Positions 21,497-28,158 of a stretch of 41,290 nucleotides of DNA are shown in pieces. The stretch is taken from positions 1-41,290 of the IMG/VR virus record IMGVR_UViG_3300037468_000288; one strand, 5' to 3'. The stretch comes from a virus. The notes under the pieces are model-generated. The model ran no database searches. It was not told the DNA's origin and worked only from the letters and a program-made list of their open reading frames with translations. Numbering within the stretch: position 1 is the first letter of the stretch; each line of letters opens with the position of its first letter. The position numbers and the translations under genes are program-made.

Positions 21497-23700
21497 CACT
21501 CTACTCCCGACACTTTACCGTCCCCGTCGCGCTTGACGGTTTTTGGTTTGGTTATAGCTGCTACGGTTTCCTTATGTCTGGTCTCGTCCAGTTCAGCTTT
21601 CCGCTTATCGGACTCCTCCTTCTGGGCCATCTGCTTCTGCTTCACCTCGTTGTCTCGAACGGCGATTCCGTAATCAAGATCAGCTTTCTGCTGACTAAGT
21701 TGGAGATTCTGCTGCTCTTGCGACATCTTCAAGTTAAACTCTGCTTGCAACTGCTGCATCTTCAAGGCGAACTCCTGCTGCATTTGTTGCATCTTCATCT
21801 GGTGTTCTTCTTGCTGCATAGTTAGATCAGCCTGCTGCTCTTGTTGCTTCATTATCATATCCGATTGCTTCTCTTGCTGCTTCATGCCCATTTCTTGCTG
21901 CTTCATATCCAGTTCCATCTTAACCTTCTCCACTTCGGGGTCAGGTTGGGGCGGAGCGTTCTTCTGCTGCTCGATCTGGGCGTTGAACTCCTTGATGTAG
22001 CGGTCGAACGTGCCCTCAATCTCCTTGCTAATGCGGAACCCGGCGACGCCGAATTTGAGAAGCTCTAGCATCAGGGGGACCAACTCCGGCTGGCCCTGGC
22101 CTACGGTCGAGGCGGATTGGAGGAAGGTGGCCACCGCGGTCATGAACTCGCTGCGCTCAGTCTTCTGGCGGGCGTAGTCGATCTGCGCCATCGCGTCGGA
22201 CTGAATGGTAATCCGCCACTCCATCCTCTCAGCATCGCCCTTGAGCAGCGCCATGGAGTCCTGGATGAACTGCTGATCATTGGGGTCAATGAACATCACG
22301 TTCGCCATCTGCAGCATGATGTTGGCGTCAACGTGCTTGGTGAGCATCTGCGCCTTGATCTGCAGGATGTCCTCCGCGAACCGGGTCACCTCATCCTGGA
22401 GCTTTTGGATGCGCACGCTCGCATACTTGCTCTTGAGTTCCTGCGCGCCCAGCGTCTCGCTCGCCTTGGTGTTTCCATGTACGATGTCGTTGATACCGGT
22501 CAGCTCGTAGATTTGACCCTTGATCGCCTCGCGGTGAGCGTTCAGCTGGCCGAGGGCCTGGACGACTACATCGAGGGGTAGCCAATCGACCTGCCCCTTG
22601 ACCCCGCCCTTCTCCGCAAACATGGCCCAGTTGTCCACCGGGATCAACGTGTTGTCGTAGCCCTCGGTGAGCATGCGCTGGATACCGTCGGCGGAGCGGT
22701 CATACACGCCGACGCACTTACAGGCGATGACCAACAGGCTGATGCGGTTGTTCACCTCGTCCAGCTCGTTGTACTGATCCTGGATCATCGCAAAGTCGGG
22801 CTTCGGCAGGCACCGGCTGGTAGTCAGGTTGGCGAACAGCGGCTTGGGACAGGGCTCAAAGCGGTCGTGGAGCTGTAGGGGGTCATCCTGGACCTCGATC
22901 AGCCCAGAGTTGTAGCCCTTAGAGAACCAGATGACCTGGCGCTTCTCGATGTCCCAAATCTCGTACACGCACGCCCGTTGGAGGATCATCGACTCGGTGT
23001 CGAGCTTATCCTTGATCTGCTTAATGCCGTAGTCCAGCGGAATCTGCTTGCCCCTCTCCTCGCCCCAGCGCTCTACCAACTGGTCACGGGTCATCGGCAC
23101 GCGACGAGCAACCCAGCGGCGCTCCGCCCATACCCGGCAGGGCGACCACAGGAAGTCCTCCCAGTACACGTAATCAACGCAGACCTCTTGGTACGTGATC
23201 TGCTCCAGCGGGTTGCCCTCCTCGTCCACCGCACCACCCTCTTGGGGGCCAGTCTCGGTCTCCAGACGCAACCACGCCGTGCCCAAGCCGGAGATCAGTC
23301 GGTCACTGACCGTTTGACGCATGACTTGATCGAAGTCACAGTCTGGCTCGGACATGTCTTGCTGAATACACCGTTGTAGTATAGTGCCAGCAACGCGGGC
23401 GACATCGTCGTCCATATCGGTGAACTTGCGGGACACATCAACCGTGGGGATGTTCGCATAGAGGCTGGACTCCAGTATGCCGACGTTGGTATTGAAGATG
23501 TTGAACCACTTCTGGTTGCTATTTATCGCATCCCGCTCGTCAATGTACCGTTGCACCACCTTGCGGGCGGAGTCGTGATACTTGGCCAGTGCCTTCTCCG
23601 CGGCCCGGATTTCCGCGTCCCACCGCTGGCGCTGCCCCTCGGGGGTGGCTTCCAGTTTGGCTAGGCTGTCGATGCTACCAGTGGTGCTGTCTTGGCTCAT
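21496..23700 (-). CDS. Portal protein with long Gln/Met-rich coiled-coil tail
   Basis: 734 aa. The N-terminal half has the podovirus portal layout: KWFNIFNTNVGILESSLYAN, VSDRLISGLGTAWLRLET, YWEDFLWSPCRVWAERRWVA and KPLFANLTTSRCLPKPDFAM with NELDEVNNRIS. A helical region (VNNRISLLVIACKCVGVYD to ELTGINDIVHGNTKASETLG) carries the tunnel and wing. Residues about 590-710 are a Gln/Met/Lys/Glu coiled coil with repeated KQQE, QMQQ and FALKMQQL units, longer than in most portals and possibly a barrel inside the head. It overlaps its neighbours at both ends (ATGA, TGATG). Confidence 0.88.
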   Translation of the reverse strand: MSQDSTTGSIDSLAKLEATPEGQRQRWDAEIRAAEKALAKYHDSARKVVQRYIDERDAINSNQKWFNIFNTNVGILESSLYANIPTVDVSRKFTDMDDDVARVAGTILQRCIQQDMSEPDCDFDQVMRQTVSDRLISGLGTAWLRLETETGPQEGGAVDEEGNPLEQITYQEVCVDYVYWEDFLWSPCRVWAERRWVARRVPMTRDQLVERWGEERGKQIPLDYGIKQIKDKLDTESMILQRACVYEIWDIEKRQVIWFSKGYNSGLIEVQDDPLQLHDRFEPCPKPLFANLTTSRCLPKPDFAMIQDQYNELDEVNNRISLLVIACKCVGVYDRSADGIQRMLTEGYDNTLIPVDNWAMFAEKGGVKGQVDWLPLDVVVQALGQLNAHREAIKGQIYELTGINDIVHGNTKASETLGAQELKSKYASVRIQKLQDEVTRFAEDILQIKAQMLTKHVDANIMLQMANVMFIDPNDQQFIQDSMALLKGDAERMEWRITIQSDAMAQIDYARQKTERSEFMTAVATFLQSASTVGQGQPELVPLMLELLKFGVAGFRISKEIEGTFDRYIKEFNAQIEQQKNAPPQPDPEVEKVKMELDMKQQEMGMKQQEKQSDMIMKQQEQQADLTMQQEEHQMKMQQMQQEFALKMQQLQAEFNLKMSQEQQNLQLSQQKADLDYGIAVRDNEVKQKQMAQKEESDKRKAELDETRHKETVAAITKPKTVKRDGDGKVSGVE

Positions 23701-23867
23701 GCTTTCTTCCTTAAGGCACGAGACATGGCGTGAGCCTTGGCCTCATCGGCTTTATTGAACTCTTTGGCGACCTTGACCGGGATGCGAATGCCGGACGATG
23801 CCGGTGGCTTCCATCCGTGAGCAATAGCGGCCATGGTTCTCTTTTGGGCTGGAGATTTGGATGGCAT
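23697..23867 (-). CDS. Small basic protein between terminase and portal
   Basis: 56 aa, start shared with the terminase stop (TAATG) and stop shared with the portal start (ATGA). It reads MPSKSPAQKRTMAAIAHGWK, then PVKVAKEFNKADEAKAHAMS and ends RALRKKA. This AQ-K-R/Q-x-MAA-x2-H...IP-x-KVA-x-EF-x3-D pattern is a widely conserved small phage family beside portal genes. Its role is not established to my knowledge; nucleic-acid binding or packaging assistance would fit the charge. Confidence 0.75.
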   Translation of the reverse strand: MPSKSPAQKRTMAAIAHGWKPPASSGIRIPVKVAKEFNKADEAKAHAMSRALRKKA

Positions 23868-25357
23868 TACAGTCTCGCTCTCGTTCCGTTCATACGCTCC
23901 CGGTGCTCCCAGAGCTCGTTAAGTGTGACTTGCTCAATTGTCTTCAAAGGTGCCTTTGGCTTGACCTCGTCGCTGGCGGGCCTGGCTATGTAGTACAGGT
24001 GACGCCCGAGGAGCGACATGGCGTCAATGCCGTCATCCACCCCGTCACCCAGCGCGTTGGGGAACTCCATGACCTCCTTGGTCAGCCATACGTTCCAGCT
24101 GGCGCGCTTGAAGAACACCTTCTTCCTCTTGAACAGTCCCCTCATGGGCGCGGCGCGGGTTTCCTTGTCTTGACCTCGGAGGGACAGGGCCTTGTATGGG
24201 ATGGGTATCCCCTGCTCCTTGGCCATCGACCCCAGCAGCTGCTTATACACCTTCCCGGCGTTGTCGTCGTCAATAAGGGCCAGCTCGGGGTGGTAGGTCT
24301 GGGCCAGAGCCAGGTGCGCATCGGCCACCTTCTCAATGCTCACCCGCTTTCTCCATGCGTCCACGAAGTACGCGTTCTCATCCTGGTCCATGCCTACGAC
24401 CAGATGCACCGACCAGTCCCCTCGGTTCACCGATAGGGCCAGATCGCTGACTATGTAGTACTTCAGATTGGCCGGGACGATGTCCACGACCTGGATCTCA
24501 CTCTCATCCACCCAAGCGCCCGTGTCCGCTGGCGGCTCCTGTTGGTACAGGGTCTTCCACTTGAACTCATCTCGCTGGGCATCGAGGACCATCTCCTCCG
24601 TGTACCACTCAGGCCACAGCCGCTCGCCCGGTTGACGCCCCAGGGGGTCATCCTCTCCGGCAAGCATGGGCAGCTTCAGTATCCGCTGGCGACGGGTGGC
24701 TTGGATCAGGTTGCGGTCAATCATGTACCCCGCCAGGTCATTCCGGGCCAGCCGCTGGCAGATCAATACCACCTTCGCCGTTGGCTTCAGCCGGGTGATG
24801 AAGTCAGTCTCGTACCAGCCATGCATCTTGGCCAATTGCGTCATGCTCTGAGCCTGCTCGAAGCCAGATACAGGGTCGTCAATGATCGCCAAGTCCGCCC
24901 GGAAGCCCAGGATGCCCGAGAGGACACCCGCGGCATACAGCTCACCCCCTTTGTCGTTGGCCCATCGCCCGGCAGCGGTGGAGTCCTTGGACAACTCAAG
25001 TCCGCCAAACAGGTTGCGGTATTGGGGAGAGCCTACTATGTTCCTCACCCGTCGGCCCCACTTCTCCGCCAGCTCAGTTGAGTATGAGGCGGTGAGGATT
25101 TGCGCCTTGGGGAACCGCCCCATGTAGTATGAGGGGAGCCCTATGGAGGTGTAGGTGCTCTTGGCGCTACCTGGCGGGGCGAGGATTATCAGCTCGTCAT
25201 ACTCGTCATTTATCAGCTCGTCAATGGCGTCGCAGATGGCTACGTGGTGGGCAGCGGGGGTGACGTCAAGCATGTACTCACTGTAGGCAGCCAAGTGAGT
25301 TTGGGCCCGCTCTCGGCGCTCAATCTGATGGAGGAGCTGCCTGGCGTCAAGACCCAT
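23867..25357 (-). CDS. terL: Terminase large subunit
   Basis: 496 aa. ATPase: Walker A-type APPGSAKST at residues 60-68, adenine and coupling region around AQILTASYSTELAEKWGRRV, Walker B LAIIDD at 156-161. Nuclease: YYIVSDLALS near residue 300, LALIDDDNAG near 350 and DDGIDAMSLLG near 455 supply the acidic metal ligands of the RNase H-like fold. It cuts and pumps phage DNA through the portal. It overlaps the small subunit gene by 11 nt and is followed by the 56-codon gene and the portal. The packaging type (pac, cos or terminal repeats) cannot be decided from the motifs alone. Confidence 0.93.
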   Translation of the reverse strand: MGLDARQLLHQIERRERAQTHLAAYSEYMLDVTPAAHHVAICDAIDELINDEYDELIILAPPGSAKSTYTSIGLPSYYMGRFPKAQILTASYSTELAEKWGRRVRNIVGSPQYRNLFGGLELSKDSTAAGRWANDKGGELYAAGVLSGILGFRADLAIIDDPVSGFEQAQSMTQLAKMHGWYETDFITRLKPTAKVVLICQRLARNDLAGYMIDRNLIQATRRQRILKLPMLAGEDDPLGRQPGERLWPEWYTEEMVLDAQRDEFKWKTLYQQEPPADTGAWVDESEIQVVDIVPANLKYYIVSDLALSVNRGDWSVHLVVGMDQDENAYFVDAWRKRVSIEKVADAHLALAQTYHPELALIDDDNAGKVYKQLLGSMAKEQGIPIPYKALSLRGQDKETRAAPMRGLFKRKKVFFKRASWNVWLTKEVMEFPNALGDGVDDGIDAMSLLGRHLYYIARPASDEVKPKAPLKTIEQVTLNELWEHRERMNGTRARL

Positions 25358-25781
25358 GGGGGCTCACTACTTCTGCCTCGACCGCTTCTTGGGCTGCTTG
25401 GCGGAGAACCAACGCCTTGAGCTGATCCGTGGTTACACTCTTCAAGTCCTCTTCCGACATGGCGTTGGGGTCTAGTTGGGTGAAATCCACCTTTACTGCG
25501 GCGGGGATCATCTTGGAGTAGAGGGAGAAGAATGCCGTTGGATTCTTGTCAGCCCATAGGGCCAGCCGGGGCACCCCTCCAATCAATTGGAAGGCAGAGT
25601 GGAACTGCTGTACGATGTTTTGACGCTTGAAGGTCGAGACTTGACGGCGGTTGTGGCGGGCATACTCGGCAAGGTCTGATGCCTCCTCGGACAGTTTGCT
25701 TCCTGGAGAGAAATCCATCAACGTGTTGGAGTCCAGGGTATCTTCCTGGTCCTGGCGGAGGAGTTGTATGGAGGCACTCAT
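25347..25781 (-). CDS. terS: Predicted terminase small subunit
   Basis: 144 aa, first gene of the late operon and directly upstream of the large subunit. Mostly helical (EEASDLAEYARHNRRQVSTF, RQNIVQQFHSAFQLIGGVPR, ALWADKNPTAFFSLYSKMIP) with a C-terminal EDLKSVTTDQLKALVLRQAA. The RQNIVQQFHSAF...GG..LA.WA..NP..FF..Y.K..P pattern is typical of small phage terminase-region proteins. The assigned ATG is only 2-4 nt from the expected transcription start. A start at Met22 (25718) would give a normal leader but has no clear ribosome site. Confidence 0.75.
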   Translation of the reverse strand: MSASIQLLRQDQEDTLDSNTLMDFSPGSKLSEEASDLAEYARHNRRQVSTFKRQNIVQQFHSAFQLIGGVPRLALWADKNPTAFFSLYSKMIPAAVKVDFTQLDPNAMSEEDLKSVTTDQLKALVLRQAAQEAVEAEVVSPHGS

Positions 25782-25789
25782 ATACGCAT

Positions 25790-25818
25790 ATTATAGGCCA
25801 GACGGCGGGGAAAGTAAA
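25790..25818 (-). promoter_or_regulatory. Late operon promoter
   Basis: On the minus strand TTTACT (25818-25813), 17 bp spacer, TATAAT (25795-25790). Transcription would begin near 25783-25785, at the ATG of the terminase small subunit. The 5' flank CCCC and following TTCC match the other promoters of this genome. Confidence 0.8.
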
Positions 25819-25898
25819 GGGGTATTTTAGTGGGGGCTTTCGGGGCTGTTTAGTGCTAGGTACTTGGCGCATGCGGTGCTAAATGTTGAGCGTATGCG

Positions 25899-25970
25899 GT
25901 GGCGAATTTTTGATATTCATGCTCTGCTCGGTGCCTTCGATTCCTGCAGTGGCGAATTTTTGATATTCAT
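25899..25970. repeat. 22-nt direct repeat, 50-bp period
   Basis: The sequence GTGGCGAATTTTTGATATTC plus AT occurs at 25899-25920 and 25949-25970 without a mismatch. The copies lie 80-180 bp upstream of the late promoter. They could be binding sites for a phage or host regulator. Confidence 0.85.
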
Positions 25971-26186
25971 GAGGGGTTGTACCGCCATCGGGACGAGGGT
26001 CACCACGCCACGATGGTGGGGGTGGGCTGCTGGCTGACTGCCTGCTGACTGCCCCCATGCTGACTGACTGCCCTGCCTGCCCTGCTGGCTGCCTGTCCCC
26101 ATGCTGCCCTGCCTGCCTGGCTGCCTGTTGGCGGGATACCCCGGCCCCAACCGCTTGCCCGGCCCGCTGGCCCCGTCCCCAAGCAT

Positions 26187-26304
26187 CCCAGCGTAATATC
26201 CCGACGTACTGACTGGCTTACCCGTACGTCGTATCCTGCCTAGGACGGCGGGATATGCTGGCCAGTACGACGGGATATGCTGCTTACGACGACGGGATAC
26301 GCTG
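26187..26304. repeat. Iteron-like cluster with inverted copy
   Basis: Three direct copies of a GACGGGATA(T/C)GCTG unit at about 26245-26260, 26267-26282 and 26289-26304 (22-bp period), and an inverted related copy (AGCGTAATATCCCGACGTA) at about 26190-26208. One-helical-turn-pair spacing is typical of protein-bound iterons or operators. Confidence 0.7.
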
Positions 26305-26788
26305 GTTATTGGTTTGTACTAAGCTGATTATTGGCATGTACTAGGTTGTATACCTGTATGTAATTGGAGGTTGACTGGCTGGCGCCCCACCCAGCTACCT
26401 TTCTGGGCACGAAGGGCATAGAACGTTGGCCCCACCCAGGTCACTTTCCGGGCATCGAGCGGCACGAAGTATCATAAGCTTTCCCTTACCGGAAGCTCGC
26501 TATACATAAGGTTTTCTTTATAGGTTCGCCCGAAAGAAAATATGACCTATATTTCTTGCTACTTACCAATAATCACGAGCGTCGGCACGAGAGCGTAGGA
26601 GCGCGTAGGAGCGTCGGGAATACTCCTGCTCGGGTAAGTCTGCGATCGCCCCGCCTATGGCCACCTGCGTCGGTCTCAGGGCTATTCTAACCCTACTCGC
26701 TAACCCGTACGCGAGCGCGCGCGACCGTACCGATAAGCTCCCCTTATGCCCCCATAGAAAAGTTATCTCTAAAATGCCCAGAAATGCC

Positions 26789-26816
26789 TTTACTTCCCCG
26801 CACTAGCCCCTATACT
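26789..26816 (+). promoter_or_regulatory. Promoter of the 26.9-27.9 kb operon
   Basis: TTTACT at 26789-26794, 16 bp spacer, TATACT at 26811-26816, followed by the expected start near 26823. The sequence TTTACTTCCCCG matches the other promoters of this phage. A 6-bp stem (CGGCTA/TGGCCG, 26825-26830 with 26839-26844) begins two bases after the expected start. Confidence 0.75.
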
Positions 26817-26884
26817 TGATTCATCGGCTAGACGGAACTGGCCGACGGGCCGAAAGCCCTCAACCCTACCTACTGGAGACTCAA

Positions 26885-27280
26885 ATGAACGCTGCTACTA
26901 CCGCTACCCGTACCGTCCTTATCGTTGGCGACAAGGAAGTCATCTTCACCCCGTACGTTATCCGTAAGGGCAAGACCTACGAGGCCATCGATATTACCAT
27001 CGATGGTAAGGAGAGCGAAGCCATCCTTAACGCCCACCGCGGTCTGACCTACTTCTCGCTTGAAGGCGTGACCGGCCGCGTCGCCTATGTCCTGGAAGAC
27101 GGCGGCGTTTATACTACCAAAGCCAAGAGCGCCCGCGTTACCCCGCCGAAGGCCAAGCGCGCTCCCAAGGTCGAAGCCCCAGCCGCTGAAGAGCCCAAGG
27201 TCGAAGAGCCCAAGATCGAAGAGCCCAAGGCCAAGCCCGCCCGCGTTCGTAAGCCCAAGGCCGCTACCGCCACCGTCTAA
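26885..27280 (+). CDS. Small protein with Lys/Pro/Ala-rich tail (paralogue A)
   Basis: 131 aa; start MNAATTATRT chosen because GGAG lies 8 nt upstream. Residues 10-78 form a beta-rich domain (EVIFTPYVIRKGKTYEAIDI, TIDGKESEAI, RGLTYFSLEGVTGR, VLEDGG). The tail from residue 80 is a run of Lys, Pro, Ala and Glu with repeated EEPK units and basic ends, like histone H1 or HU-type tails. The domain pairs with that of the gene at 30421-30870: TP-x-V-x-RK, DI-x-I/V-IDG-x-E-x-EA, LTY/ITY-x2-L-x-GV and L-x-DG are shared. A DNA-coating or early transcription role is inferred. Confidence 0.72.
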   Translation: MNAATTATRTVLIVGDKEVIFTPYVIRKGKTYEAIDITIDGKESEAILNAHRGLTYFSLEGVTGRVAYVLEDGGVYTTKAKSARVTPPKAKRAPKVEAPAAEEPKVEEPKIEEPKAKPARVRKPKAATATV

Positions 27281-27288
27281 CCCTACCT

Positions 27289-27304
27289 GGCCCCAAAAGG
27301 GGCC
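27289..27304 (+). other. Intercistronic stem-loop
   Basis: GGCCCC-AAAA-GGGGCC, six GC pairs and a four-base loop, 8 nt after the stop of paralogue A and without a T-run. A likely mRNA stabiliser or processing signal. Confidence 0.55.
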
Positions 27305-27325
27305 AACCTCTTAAGGAGTAACACC

Positions 27326-27604
27326 ATGCCCCACTCTACTATGTGCGAAACCCTCCTGGCCGCCAAAGAGGCGCGCTACGTTGCCTACACTATGTCTGAC
27401 GGTAAGGTCTCATGGGACTGCGGCGACGATGCCGCTCGCGTCCTTCGCGGCCTGTCCGTTGAAGCAGCCATGTTCGCTGCCGATCGCATTAAGCGCAAAG
27501 AGCCAGGTTACCACGCCGCCAAGTACGCCCACCTCAACCCCGGCCAGAAGCGTATGAACGCTGGTAACATTATCCGCGCTGCCTACAGGAAGATATTCAA
27601 ATGA
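27326..27604 (+). CDS. Hypothetical protein, 92 aa
   Basis: Preceded by AAGGAG. MCETLLAAKEARYVAYTMSD, an acidic patch (WDCGDDAARVLRGLSVEAAM), then basic helices (FAADRIKRKEPGYHAAKYAH, NAGNIIRAAYRKIFK). The mixture suggests a small nucleic-acid- or protein-binding factor. No family recognised. The stop overlaps the following start as ATGA. Confidence 0.68.
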   Translation: MPHSTMCETLLAAKEARYVAYTMSDGKVSWDCGDDAARVLRGLSVEAAMFAADRIKRKEPGYHAAKYAHLNPGQKRMNAGNIIRAAYRKIFK

Positions 27605-27870
27605 ACCTGCCTAGCCAATACGATCACCGCCCACTCGCCCACTCCACCTTGGAGTGTCTTCGGGAAGACTACCTAGCCAATGTAGACAGGGCCGAGTTGG
27701 AGGCCCTGTTAACAACCCTCCCCACCATGGACCTGATCGCCCTCCTCGCTGCCGCTACCCACAGCCCAAGGTCGTTCTACGCTACCAAATGGAGAGGTGC
27801 TTCCGACGCCCAGCTACGTTGCTGGTCTATAAGCTCCCTGGTCGGGAACCTGACCTACTACACTGACTGA
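27601..27870 (+). CDS. Hypothetical protein, 89 aa
   Basis: ATG in the ATGA overlap at 27601. LECLREDYLANVDRAELEAL and TTLPTMDLIALLAAATHSPR are helical. The end is WCISS-like in composition (RCWSISSLVGNLTYYTD). No motif recognised. It is the last gene before a terminator-like hairpin. Confidence 0.62.
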   Translation: MNLPSQYDHRPLAHSTLECLREDYLANVDRAELEALLTTLPTMDLIALLAAATHSPRSFYATKWRGASDAQLRCWSISSLVGNLTYYTD

Positions 27871-27892
27871 CCTCTTCTGGTCGCCCCACTAC

Positions 27893-27915
27893 TGGCCGCC
27901 CTCGGGCGGTCATTT
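27893..27915 (+). terminator. Terminator-like hairpin
   Basis: Eight-base-pair stem (27893-27900 with 27905-27912, one G-T pair, loop CTCG) followed by TTT. It lies 23 nt after the stop of the preceding gene and should end the 26.9 kb transcript, though the T-run is short. Confidence 0.55.
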
Positions 27916-27927
27916 AGCACACCCGGC

Positions 27928-28155
27928 ACGGTAGCGGAGGTAGCGGTAGCGGGCGGCTTTTACTTCGCTTAGTAAACGTAAACGTAAACGTTTATTGAGA
28001 CTTATATAAATAACCATATTTCCCCGTCTATATGATTTAACTCGCTACCCCGCTACCCCGTTACCTCCACCCTCACAACCTAGGTGCGGCGGGGCTTTGA
28101 CCGCCCCTGCCAGGTAACGGGTTCCCCCGCCAGGTAGCGGGTTCCCCGTTACCCC
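27928..28155. other. Candidate replication origin: GGTAGCGG iterons around an AT-rich core
   Basis: Left: three overlapping GGTAGCGG copies (27930-27952). Core: three GTAAAC units in tandem (27972-27989) and an AT-rich stretch to about 28040. Right: the inverted motif in tandem at 8-bp period (GCTACCCC, GCTACCCC, GTTACCTC, 28044-28067), then two 19-nt copies (28109-28127 and 28129-28147) containing CAGGTA(A/G)CGGGTTCCCC. It lies beside the primase-helicase gene, convergent on the plus-strand operon. This arrangement is what an origin or a replication-initiator operator would show; function is inferred. Confidence 0.5.
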
Positions 28156-28158
28156 TTG

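Larger units (their letters stand above)
25819..26788. other. Repeat-rich non-coding kilobase
   Basis: No credible gene on either strand. It holds, left to right: a 22-nt direct repeat (25899-25920 and 25949-25970); a low-complexity tract of CTGACTGCC/CTGGCTGCC units (about 26028-26125); an iteron-like cluster of CGACGGGATATGCTG units; two partial copies of a CCCCACCCAG...TTTCTGGGCA unit (about 26383-26450); an AT-richer tract at 26465-26570; and GCGAGCGCGCGCG near 26710. It separates the divergent late operon and the plus-strand promoter at 26789. Confidence 0.75.

Noticed and set aside
21574-22581. Leucine/histidine-rich open frames on the plus strand opposite the portal gene
   Set aside because: They are the reverse complement of the Gln/Met/Lys coiled coil of the portal; composition is fully explained by that gene.
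25917-26186. Minus-strand open frame of 89 codons, Gly/Gln/Ser-rich
   Set aside because: It is a translation of the CTGACTGCC-type low-complexity tract; no ribosome site and no folded-domain pattern.
27960-28155. CRISPR-like array from the short GGTAGC/GCTACC repeats
   Set aside because: Units are 8-19 nt, without unique spacers of 25-40 nt, and no cas genes are present; an iteron array fits better.
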